Source of the DNA: an uncultured Bacteroidales bacterium
Lineage (GTDB): Bacteria; Bacteroidota; Bacteroidia; Bacteroidales; P3
NCBI GenBank assembly: GCA_947174375.1
Contig: CAMWIS010000079.1
Span: 1 to 7,555 of the forward strand
Length of the DNA: 7,555 bases
Direction of reading: 5' to 3'
In this document: positions 1 to 5,950 of the stretch, piece after piece
Layout: each line of letters starts with the position of its first letter
Position numbering within the stretch: the stretch's first letter is position 1
The notes under the pieces: model-generated
What the model was told of the DNA's origin: nothing
Databases searched by the model: none
What the model saw: the letters and a program-made list of their open reading frames with translations, nothing else
Position numbers and translations under genes: made by a program

Positions 1-150
1 ATCCCAATATGTCAATGAACTTTTATCACGCCTCTTGGCCGTCCTCGCGGGCAACCATCCCGGCGCAATTCGAAGATAAAAGAAACTTGCGCTACCTTTA
101 TCTTAACATTTCCTCAACCAAACTTTCCTGCCCCCTTTCCGAAACAGGAC
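1..150 (-). promoter_or_regulatory. Leader of a leftward transcript with boxA-like element; possible rRNA operon leader
   Basis: Read on the minus strand, about 150 nt follow the promoter at 153-183 and run off the left edge without a convincing coding start. Near the edge (positions 9-21) the minus strand reads AGTTCATTGACAT, which resembles the boxA antitermination element of bacterial rRNA leaders (B. subtilis-type core GTTCTTTGA), and it continues into ATATTGGG, a context I associate with Bacteroidota rRNA leaders. An 8-bp perfect inverted repeat (AAGATAAA at 73-80, TTTATCTT at 97-104) could form a leader hairpin. Seen: the motifs and the lack of a gene. Inferred: a 16S rRNA gene just left of the window. 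The alternative is an ordinary gene with a long 5' leader. Confidence 0.45.
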
Positions 151-152
151 TG

Positions 153-183
153 CAAAGGTACGACTTTTTTTCATACCCACAAA
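153..183 (-). promoter_or_regulatory. Leftward promoter, full Bacteroidota consensus (TTTG-N19-TACCTTTG)
   Basis: The minus strand has TTTG (positions 183-180), exactly 19 bp, then TACCTTTG (160-153). This matches the sigma-ABfr type consensus of Bacteroides (-33 TTTG, -7 TAnnTTTG) at every fixed position, and it is the best promoter in the window. The 80-90 bp upstream of it (roughly 184-270) are strikingly A/T rich with runs of A and T, as expected of an UP-element-like stretch at a strong promoter. It points out of the window to the left and cannot serve the symporter, which ends upstream of it. Confidence 0.8.
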
Positions 184-279
184 TTCTTTTTGGCCTTTTT
201 CCGAAAAATATCTTGAATTTTCCTTTAAACAAACAGAAAATCAGAAAAATATTTTAGCACATTTTTTTGCGCCCCATCG

Positions 280-1734
280 CTATTTTTGCACCGGAAACGG
301 CGTTTTTTGCCGGAAAAGCCATAAGCCCAAGACCGTCAACGCCCCGTTGAGCAGCAAAATCTCAAAACCGAAATTATAGCCTAAAACTTTGCATATCTGC
401 ACAATAACGAAACTCAGTATCGGAGAGGCCAAAACGACGAACGGCACCCAACGGTCCTTGACCTGCCATTTGGTATAAATGCCGGCGAAGAACAAGCCCA
501 AAAGCGGCCCGTAGGTATAGGAGGCGATGTCGTAAACCATGTTGATGACCGCATCGCTCTTCAAGGCGTAGAACATCATGATGAACAGGAAGAACACGAC
601 GGCCGTGCCCAAATGGACGCGGTAGCGGATCTTGCGCACCTTTTCCTCACTGTAGTTTTTCTTTTCCACGCCGAGGATGTCGATTGTAAAACTCGTGGTC
701 AGGGCCGTCATCGCGCCGTCGGCACTCGAATAGGCCGCCGACAGCACGCCTATCATGAACGTAAGGCCGGCCAATACGGGCAAGCGCCGTATCGCGATTT
801 CGGGGAACAGATAATCGGTATCGGTACAGGGAATGCCGTTCTGCATCGCGAACAGGCAGAGGATGGCGCCCAAAATCAGGAAAAACACATTCATCACCAG
901 CAAAATCGCGCTGAACGAGAACATATTTTTTTGCGCGTCTTTCAGGTTGCGGCAACTCAGGTTCTTCTGCATCATGTCTTGATCCAAGCCGGTCATCGTC
1001 ACCGTGACGAACAGCCCGCTCAGAAACTGTTTGAGGAAAAACCGCTTGTGCGTCGGGTCGGTCTGAAAGACTTCCGAAAACGGGCTTTGGCGCACGTTCG
1101 CCAGCATCTGCCCGAGCGACCAATCGGCGTAACGGCAGATGCAGATGATGGAAATGATGACGGCCAACAGCATGAACGTGGTCTGCAACGTATCGGTCCA
1201 GACAATCGTCCGGATGCCGCCCTTGAACGTATAGCCGAGAATCAGCAGGATGAACAGCGCCGTGACGGCCCAAAACGGCAGGCCGAACTGTTTGAACACG
1301 AACTCGTGCAGCACGCCGATGACCAAGAACATCCGCAACGTGGCGCCCAAGCTGCGCGAAAGCAGGAAATAGGCCGCGCCCGATTTGTAGGAGGCCACGC
1401 CGAAGCGCTTATCTATATAGGTATAGATGGAAGTCAGGTTCAATTTGTAGTATAGCGGCAACAAGACCGTGGCCACGACGACATAGCCGGCGATAAAGCC
1501 CAGCACCATCGGGAAATAGTAGAAATTTTCGCGCCACACATTGCCGGGCACCGACATGAACGTCACCCCCGACAAAGACGCGCCCACCATGCCGTAGGCC
1601 ACGACGAACCACGGCGAATTGCGGTTCCCGCGATAAAACGAATCGTTGTTGACCTTGCGGGTGGTAAGGAACGTAATCGCAAACAGCATAGCAGTATATA
1701 TAACAAACACCGCCACAATCATCCAAGCGCTCAT
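280..1734 (-). CDS. Sodium:solute symporter (SSS family, LeuT fold)
   Basis: A 484-residue inner-membrane secondary transporter that would use the sodium gradient to import a small solute. About 13 hydrophobic helices are visible (for example around residues 4-22, 43-62, 74-95, 154-170, 180-200, 273-297, 374-392, 400-420, 428-450), the normal SSS layout. Family motifs are GASLSGVTF in helix 2 (51-59), GGIRTIVWTDTLQ (172-184), GLDQDMMQ (249-256) and SSADGAMTALTTSFTIDI (336-353). In the last, Ser336/Ser337 match the serines of the Na2 sodium site in vSGLT. The substrate cannot be read from the sequence; Bacteroidota relatives are annotated for sugars, sialic acid, amino acids or pantothenate. 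It starts 5 bp after the stop of the ACE-like lipoprotein, with no promoter box of its own, so it should be co-transcribed and may be translationally coupled. No clear Shine-Dalgarno site is seen. Met5 is an alternative start. No strong terminator follows it. Confidence 0.93.
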   Translation of the reverse strand: MSAWMIVAVFVIYTAMLFAITFLTTRKVNNDSFYRGNRNSPWFVVAYGMVGASLSGVTFMSVPGNVWRENFYYFPMVLGFIAGYVVVATVLLPLYYKLNLTSIYTYIDKRFGVASYKSGAAYFLLSRSLGATLRMFLVIGVLHEFVFKQFGLPFWAVTALFILLILGYTFKGGIRTIVWTDTLQTTFMLLAVIISIICICRYADWSLGQMLANVRQSPFSEVFQTDPTHKRFFLKQFLSGLFVTVTMTGLDQDMMQKNLSCRNLKDAQKNMFSFSAILLVMNVFFLILGAILCLFAMQNGIPCTDTDYLFPEIAIRRLPVLAGLTFMIGVLSAAYSSADGAMTALTTSFTIDILGVEKKNYSEEKVRKIRYRVHLGTAVVFFLFIMMFYALKSDAVINMVYDIASYTYGPLLGLFFAGIYTKWQVKDRWVPFVVLASPILSFVIVQICKVLGYNFGFEILLLNGALTVLGLWLFRQKTPFPVQK

Positions 1735-1739
1735 AAGTT

Positions 1740-3512
1740 CTACTGGTTAAGATATTTTTCACGGCGCGCCCGATCCACCGCCTCTTCCTCCGCCCGCCAT
1801 TCGGCATAGGGTTCCGACCCTACGAGCCACTTGGCGTAATATTCCAAGGAAAACGGCCGTCCCGTAGCCTGCTCCAAAACCTCATGCCACGAATAGGCGT
1901 CGCCATACCAGAAAATTTTGTTTTTAAAGAATTTGCCGACCTCCTCGGTGGCCATGTAGTCGGGTGTCCAATAATCGGGCGTCCGCAACACGGAATCGCA
2001 GACATAGGCATTCAACTGACAGGCCACCGCACTGCCCAACAGGTAGTTGTGATAGTAGCACGGCCGCAGGACGATATGCCATTTCGTCGCCCAGCCATCG
2101 CTCCCCGATTCGGCTTCGGCCGCCGGCGAAAGCGACTGGTATTCCATTTGCAGTTTCTGCCAGAGTTTATCCAAATCCTGCTCCGGATTGCGGTACAAGG
2201 CCCGCTCGAAATGGTACATCACCAAGCCCCAGCGGCAAAAGACCAGCTGCTGGGCGTGGAGGTTCATGTAGGACTCCAAGCGCGTGCGCCGCGTATCCAA
2301 CGGCATATACATGATACCCATGCCCTGCAACCAGGTTTCATTGAACGGCAACCGCCAAAACAGACGGCCCGTGGCTTCGCAGAGCACCGTATAATCCATG
2401 TCGCGCAGCAAATACGGCAACGTGCCCGACACATTCTTGCGGTACAGCGCCACGCCGCCCAGCCACATCGCATCGCACATACTCTCCATGTCCGACTCCA
2501 GGCTGCACAGCACGCGCACATCGCCGCAACGGTTCATATCGTAGCAACGGACATAGGGCACCTTGCCCGGCCGCGGGCGCAAATCGCTGCGCAGGAAGAC
2601 ATCGCGGACATACAGGCCGATGCTCTCGTAAAAGCCGACCGCCAGATTCGCCACATTCTTGTTTTCGTAGGAACGCGCCTGTCCGATGTCGTACAGGTTG
2701 AAGACATCCTGAAAGAACGTGGCCTGATAATGCCACGGTTGCAAATCCGCCACCGGGATGCCGTAGCGGGCGGCCAACTCCGCGTCGATTTCCCCTTTGA
2801 GATAGGCATAGGCCCCGCGGGTCATCGTATCGAGCGTATGAAACCACACGTCTAACGAATCCGGCACCAAATCCATGCGGGCCAACTGATAATCGTAGTA
2901 ATCGCGGAAGCCAGCGCCGCGCACGACCGCATTGCGGCAACGCGCCAACGCGACGATGGAATCCCGGAGCAAGGCGCTGACGGGAAGCGGCGCCGCCACC
3001 AAAGACAGCGTGTCCGCCGACAAGGTATCCGCCGGCACCGTATCCCGCGGCGGTTGCGCCAGATAGCGGACGACCTGCTCGTACAGATAGGTTTCCAGAC
3101 GCGCCATGCGCCTGAGCGTGGCCGTATCGGCCTGATAAAGCAATGTATTATAGTAGATGTGCCCGATCTGACGCGACAGATACGCATCCGAAAACGTTTT
3201 GTCGTGATACCAGCGCGACACGGTCTTGAAACGCGTCGGTTCCGACAGGGCCAACGCGCGTTCTTCTCGCAAATCGCCCAAACAGCCGAACATATAGGGC
3301 GAACCGCCCTGTGCCGCCTCGTATTCGGCCACCGCCACCCCTTTATCCAAGGGCGCGATTTCCCGTTCGTAGGCCTGAATCAACTCGATGGCCTTTTTCT
3401 CCGTCTGCCGGCTACGGTAGCGGTCACAAGAGGTCAAGACGCACAATCCGACCGCCAGCAACGCCATCCGGCCGAACACGCCGCCAAGCCCCCGATACCA
3501 TAAATTTCTCAT
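1740..3512 (-). CDS. M2 (ACE-like) peptidase homologue, lipoprotein, zinc motif lost (pseudopeptidase)
   Basis: A 590-residue exported lipoprotein: a short basic N-terminus, hydrophobic segment 16-28, lipobox LTSC with acylated Cys29, and no run of acidic residues after it. The body aligns by eye with M2 peptidyl-dipeptidases. Landmarks are RNAVVRGAGFRDYYDYQL (193-210), the LQPWHYQATFFQ stretch (257-268), GDVRVL (330-335), LPYLLR (365-370), KWHI (477-480) and SWHEVLEQATG (541-551). Where M2 enzymes have HELGHAVY this protein reads WLGGVALY (350-357), so both zinc histidines and the catalytic glutamate are missing, with no frameshift. His353 of testis ACE corresponds to Tyr320. Retained are the third zinc-ligand position Glu379 and equivalents of substrate-binding Lys511 (Lys477), His513 (His479) and Tyr520 (Tyr486); Tyr523 is Asn489. 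Inference: not a peptidase, possibly a peptide-binding or transporter-partner protein. It is first gene of an operon with the symporter. ATG 3512 is chosen because a TTG nine bases upstream lies inside the promoter box. Confidence 0.8.
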   Translation of the reverse strand: MRNLWYRGLGGVFGRMALLAVGLCVLTSCDRYRSRQTEKKAIELIQAYEREIAPLDKGVAVAEYEAAQGGSPYMFGCLGDLREERALALSEPTRFKTVSRWYHDKTFSDAYLSRQIGHIYYNTLLYQADTATLRRMARLETYLYEQVVRYLAQPPRDTVPADTLSADTLSLVAAPLPVSALLRDSIVALARCRNAVVRGAGFRDYYDYQLARMDLVPDSLDVWFHTLDTMTRGAYAYLKGEIDAELAARYGIPVADLQPWHYQATFFQDVFNLYDIGQARSYENKNVANLAVGFYESIGLYVRDVFLRSDLRPRPGKVPYVRCYDMNRCGDVRVLCSLESDMESMCDAMWLGGVALYRKNVSGTLPYLLRDMDYTVLCEATGRLFWRLPFNETWLQGMGIMYMPLDTRRTRLESYMNLHAQQLVFCRWGLVMYHFERALYRNPEQDLDKLWQKLQMEYQSLSPAAEAESGSDGWATKWHIVLRPCYYHNYLLGSAVACQLNAYVCDSVLRTPDYWTPDYMATEEVGKFFKNKIFWYGDAYSWHEVLEQATGRPFSLEYYAKWLVGSEPYAEWRAEEEAVDRARREKYLNQ

Positions 3513-3518
3513 CAGGGA

Positions 3519-3526
3519 CAAAAATA
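3519..3526 (-). promoter_or_regulatory. -7 box TATTTTTG of the lipoprotein-symporter operon
   Basis: The minus strand carries TATTTTTG, a perfect TAnnTTTG match, ending 6 nt before the ATG at 3512. Transcription should start at or within a few bases of the start codon. No TTTG lies at the usual 19-20 bp upstream spacing, where the recR start region is found. Confidence 0.65.
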
Positions 3527-3538
3527 CGATTTTTTGCG

Positions 3539-3546
3539 TAATTTTG
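3539..3546 (+). promoter_or_regulatory. -7 box TAATTTTG of recR
   Basis: TAATTTTG matches TAnnTTTG perfectly and ends 5 nt before the recR ATG at 3552, predicting a leaderless or nearly leaderless mRNA. No -33 TTTG is present at 19-20 bp. It faces away from the lipoprotein box only 12 bp to its left, so the two polymerase footprints must overlap. Confidence 0.65.
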
Positions 3547-3551
3547 CGGGC

Positions 3552-4157
3552 ATGGATTCCGCCTTACCCCCGCTTTTGGAAAAAGCCGTCGAAGCCCTGC
3601 ACCGTTTGCCGGGCATCGGCCGCAAGACCGCGTTACGGCTCGCGCTGTTCCTGCTCGGCCAAGAGGAAGAATTGGCCACGGGGCTCGGCGAGGCCTTGAT
3701 TCACTTACGGCAGGACATCCGTTTCTGCCGGCACTGCCATAATATTTCCGAAACCGAAATCTGCCCGGTCTGCGCTTCGCCGCAACGCAACCCGCATCTG
3801 CTGTGCGTGGTGAGCGACATCCGCGACATCATGGCCATAGAGGCGACCCAAGTCTATAGCGGCCGCTACCACGTTTTGGGCGGCCTGATTTCGCCGATGG
3901 ACGGCATTTCGCCTTCCCAACTGCATTTGGCCGACCTGCCGGAGCGCGTCAAGGCCGAAGCGGTGGAGGAAGTCATCCTGGCATTGCCGGCCACGCCCGA
4001 CGGCGATACGACGGCCTTTTACATTTCAAGGCTGTTGCAGGCGTCCGGCGTCAAACTCTCGACCTTGGCCAAGGGCATCGCCATCGGCGACGATTTGGAA
4101 TACATTGACGAACTGACGCTGGGCCGCTCCATCCAACAGCGGACGCCTTTCGGCTGA
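3552..4157 (+). CDS. recR: Recombination mediator protein RecR
   Basis: A 201-residue cytosolic protein of normal family length. RecR acts with RecO (and RecF) to load RecA onto SSB-coated single-stranded DNA in gap repair. The order of domains is canonical: helix-hairpin-helix LPGIGRKTALRLA (19-31), a four-cysteine zinc site (Cys59, Cys62, Cys71, Cys74), a Toprim domain from about 82 to 175 with VVSDIRDIMAIE and YHVLGGLISPMDGISP, and the C-terminal signature GDDLEYIDELTL plus the final R-TPFG. Start ATG 3552 gives the standard N-terminus MDSALPPLLEKAVEAL; an upstream in-frame TTG at 3534 would fall inside the promoter box and is rejected. It is transcribed alone, divergent from the lipoprotein and convergent with the FKBP gene, and is followed by a hairpin terminator. 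Confidence 0.97.
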   Translation: MDSALPPLLEKAVEALHRLPGIGRKTALRLALFLLGQEEELATGLGEALIHLRQDIRFCRHCHNISETEICPVCASPQRNPHLLCVVSDIRDIMAIEATQVYSGRYHVLGGLISPMDGISPSQLHLADLPERVKAEAVEEVILALPATPDGDTTAFYISRLLQASGVKLSTLAKGIAIGDDLEYIDELTLGRSIQQRTPFG

Positions 4158-4187
4158 GCCGCGGCCGTCCACAACCACCCCCACGAA

Positions 4188-4218
4188 AAAGCCCGGTGCT
4201 TTATCAGCATCGGGCTTT
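4188..4218. terminator. Intrinsic terminator between convergent recR and FKBP genes
   Basis: The arms AAAGCCCGGTGCT (4188-4200) and AGCATCGGGCTTT (4206-4218) pair over 13 bp around the 5-nt loop TTATC. In plus-strand RNA every position pairs, with one G-U wobble (4196/4210); in minus-strand RNA that pair becomes a C-A mismatch. The plus-strand tail is TTTATGTTTT, and the minus-strand tail is a run of five T. It lies 30 nt past the recR stop and about 63 nt past the FKBP stop, so it probably works in both directions and folds better for recR. Confidence 0.8.
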
Positions 4219-4244
4219 ATGTTTTGGTGAAGGTACCGCCCATG

Positions 4245-4276
4245 CGGTGCGTCAGATTGGCCTTTATGACGCACCG
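4245..4276. repeat. 10-bp perfect inverted repeat next to the FKBP stop
   Basis: CGGTGCGTCA (4245-4254) and TGACGCACCG (4267-4276) pair perfectly around a 12-nt loop, ending 5 bp from the FKBP stop codon. There is no T-tract on either side, so it is not a standard intrinsic terminator. It may protect the 3' end of the FKBP transcript. An overlapping smaller hairpin, ACCGC (4235-4239) with GCGGT (4244-4248), would compete with it. Confidence 0.6.
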
Positions 4277-4281
4277 AACGC

Positions 4282-5034
4282 TTATTCGGCGGGGTTGATT
4301 TCAATCAATTCCACATCGAAAACCAACGTGGAACCGGCCGGAATCGTAGATACGGCGCGGTCGCCATAGCCCAGTTCCGCCGGAATATAGAACGTGAACT
4401 TGGAGCCCACGGGCATGAGTTGCAAGCCTTCCGTCCAGCCTCTAATCACGGCGTTGAGCGGGAAGCTCGTCGGTTCGCCGCGATCGATGGACGAATCGAA
4501 TTTCTCGCCGCTGAGCAAACGGCCTTCGTAGTGTACCTTCACGCGGTCGGTGGCGGCCGGTTTGGCACCCGTGCCCATGACATTCACCTTGTATTGCAAG
4601 CCGCTCGCGGTCTGCTGTACGCCCTCTTGCTTGGCATTCTCTTCCATGAACTTACGGCCGGCTTCCTTGTTGGCCGCCGCTTCCTTCATGCTTTCTTCCA
4701 TCTGACGCGCCTGCATTTCCTGCTGCATCTTGTTCTGCCATGCGCTCAGAATACGGTTCGCATCCTCGTCGGACACGCCGCTTTCCTCGCCTTTCACGGC
4801 TTTCTGAAAGCCTTCCATAAAACTTTCAATCGCTACTTCATAGGGCATCTGCGCGATTTGACCGCCCAGATTGTAGCCCAAAAGGAAACTGACCGTATCC
4901 TTTTCCTTTGCATCCTGTGCCATAACTGTTTCGTTTTTCTGTTTTTTCGCTTTCTGCGCCATCGCGGAAGGGGTGGCGACCATGCCCAGGCCCAACACTA
5001 CGATTAAGCCGCAGACCATTTGTTTCATTTTCAT
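4282..5034 (-). CDS. Secreted FKBP-type peptidyl-prolyl cis-trans isomerase (FkpA/Mip-like)
   Basis: A 250-residue periplasmic prolyl isomerase and probable folding chaperone. The signal peptide has a basic start (MKMK), a hydrophobic core around 6-24 and a probable cut after Ala-Met-Ala (24-26); there is no lipobox. Residues about 46-140 form the FKBP_N-type helical dimerisation arm (SFLLGYNLGGQI, then a long charged helix rich in Glu, Lys, Gln and Met). The FKBP domain spans about 145-248. The pocket residues known from FKBP12 are all present: Tyr169, Phe179, Asp180, Phe191, Val196-Ile197, Trp200, Tyr223, Ile231 and Phe239, so it should be active. It is the last gene of the leftward cluster, 14 bp after the sugar-kinase stop, with an A-rich gap, no clear Shine-Dalgarno site and no -7 box, so it is probably co-transcribed. 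Met3 is an alternative start. Confidence 0.93.
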   Translation of the reverse strand: MKMKQMVCGLIVVLGLGMVATPSAMAQKAKKQKNETVMAQDAKEKDTVSFLLGYNLGGQIAQMPYEVAIESFMEGFQKAVKGEESGVSDEDANRILSAWQNKMQQEMQARQMEESMKEAAANKEAGRKFMEENAKQEGVQQTASGLQYKVNVMGTGAKPAATDRVKVHYEGRLLSGEKFDSSIDRGEPTSFPLNAVIRGWTEGLQLMPVGSKFTFYIPAELGYGDRAVSTIPAGSTLVFDVELIEINPAE

Positions 5035-5048
5035 ATTATCGTGTTTTT

Positions 5049-5921
5049 TTATTTCTCATTCTGCCCGTCCGCCCGTTTGTAATAGCGGATGAGCCCCGCC
5101 ATGGGGGACGCTTCCACCGCTGCAATTTCCATACCGCAGGCCCGCGCCGCAGCCGTCAGTTCTTCGCGGAAATGATGCGCCACCGATCCCAACAGTTTGA
5201 CCGGCAACGTCTTGACCGTTTCAAATTTCAATAATTGTTTCTCGCAGAACGCACGGAAAGCCGTCTGCAACAAGTCTTTGACAAACGGGTCGTCCCGATG
5301 TTCGCCGGCGAAATGCGTCAACGAGCCGAGAAAACGGTTCGGCTTGTCGCCCTTATATACCCGTTCCAACAATTCCGTCGGCGTACCCGGACAAAAACCC
5401 TCGAACGCCTGCGCCAAAGCCGGCGGCATATCGCGATAGAGGTAGGCGCGCAACAGTTGCAGCCCGATATGGGCGCCGCTCCCCTCGTCGCCGAGGATGT
5501 AGCCCAACGACGGCTGACGCTCCACGATGCGCTGTCCGTCATAACGGCAGACGCTCGCGCCCGTGCCCAAAATCCCCGCAATGCCCGGTTCATCGCCGAA
5601 CAAGGCCACGGCCGCCCCCATCAAATCGCTCTCCACCTGCACCATCGCATTGGGGAAGAAACTTTCCAAGGGCGTATAAAGCGTCGTCTTCTTATAATCG
5701 TCGGCGCAACCCGAACCATAGAAATACACTTGGTCAACCTGCCGGTTGTCGATGAACGGATAGATTTCCTTTTCCAGGCAACGCTCGATTTCATCCGAAC
5801 CGACGAAATAAGGGTTGAGGCCTTGGGTGGTCAAATGAATCTCGTCTTCGGCAAACCGGTTGCCCGTGCCGATGAAATACCAGTCTGTCTTGGTGGAACC
5901 GCTGTCTACAATCGCTAACAT
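5049..5921 (-). CDS. BadF/BadG/BcrA/BcrD-type ATPase, probable amino-sugar kinase
   Basis: A 290-residue cytosolic protein of the ASKHA fold, closest in pattern to N-acetylglucosamine and N-acetylmuramate kinases (NAGK, clostridial MurK) rather than to benzoyl-CoA reductase activators, since it lacks their cysteine pair for a 4Fe-4S cluster. Motifs numbered from ATG 5921: phosphate-1 loop IVDSGSTKTDW (4-14), ESDLMGAA with likely catalytic Asp99, phosphate-2 loop GILGTGAS (116-123), LGYILGDEGSGAHIG (139-153) and the adenosine motif GSVAHHF (245-251). Likely role: ATP-dependent phosphorylation of a GlcNAc- or MurNAc-like sugar from cell-wall recycling or diet; the exact sugar is not readable. 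An ATG ten codons upstream (5951) overlaps the prmC stop as TAATG, but the family N-terminus starts at MLAIVDSGST, and a near-consensus -7 box lies just before it. Both starts are plausible, and the gene may be read from two transcripts. Confidence 0.85.
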   Translation of the reverse strand: MLAIVDSGSTKTDWYFIGTGNRFAEDEIHLTTQGLNPYFVGSDEIERCLEKEIYPFIDNRQVDQVYFYGSGCADDYKKTTLYTPLESFFPNAMVQVESDLMGAAVALFGDEPGIAGILGTGASVCRYDGQRIVERQPSLGYILGDEGSGAHIGLQLLRAYLYRDMPPALAQAFEGFCPGTPTELLERVYKGDKPNRFLGSLTHFAGEHRDDPFVKDLLQTAFRAFCEKQLLKFETVKTLPVKLLGSVAHHFREELTAAARACGMEIAAVEASPMAGLIRYYKRADGQNEK

Positions 5922-5926
5922 GGCTG

Positions 5927-5934
5927 TAAAGGTA
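5927..5934 (-). promoter_or_regulatory. Probable internal -7 box (TACCTTTA) for the sugar kinase
   Basis: The minus strand reads TACCTTTA followed by CAGCC and the ATG at 5921. It matches TAnnTTTG at five of six fixed positions (final G is A), and its 5-nt spacing to the start equals that of recR. No -33 TTTG is seen. It would let the kinase and FKBP genes be expressed apart from prmC. Confidence 0.4.
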
Positions 5935-5950
5935 AGGATTTTATTTGACA

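Noticed and set aside
9..257. Plus-strand open frame of 82 codons at the left edge
   Set aside because: No family resemblance, unusual composition, and it runs against the leftward promoter and leader in an A/T-rich region.
281..288. TATTTTTG on the plus strand at the end of the symporter gene
   Set aside because: It perfectly matches the -7 box but faces into the antisense of the symporter, with no gene downstream; probably chance.
613..1455. 280-codon frame antisense to the symporter
   Set aside because: Rich in His, Arg, Gln and Ala as expected from the complement of a GC-rich gene; the symporter on the other strand is certain.
1872..1886. HEVLE (residues 543-547) as a relocated zinc motif in the ACE-like protein
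   Set aside because: It is HExxE, not HExxH, and aligns with the C-terminal SWxEVLxxxTG segment of ACE, far from the active site.
1884..2855. 323-codon frame antisense to the ACE-like lipoprotein
   Set aside because: Same shadow composition, no motif or promoter, and the sense frame shows coherent M2 homology.
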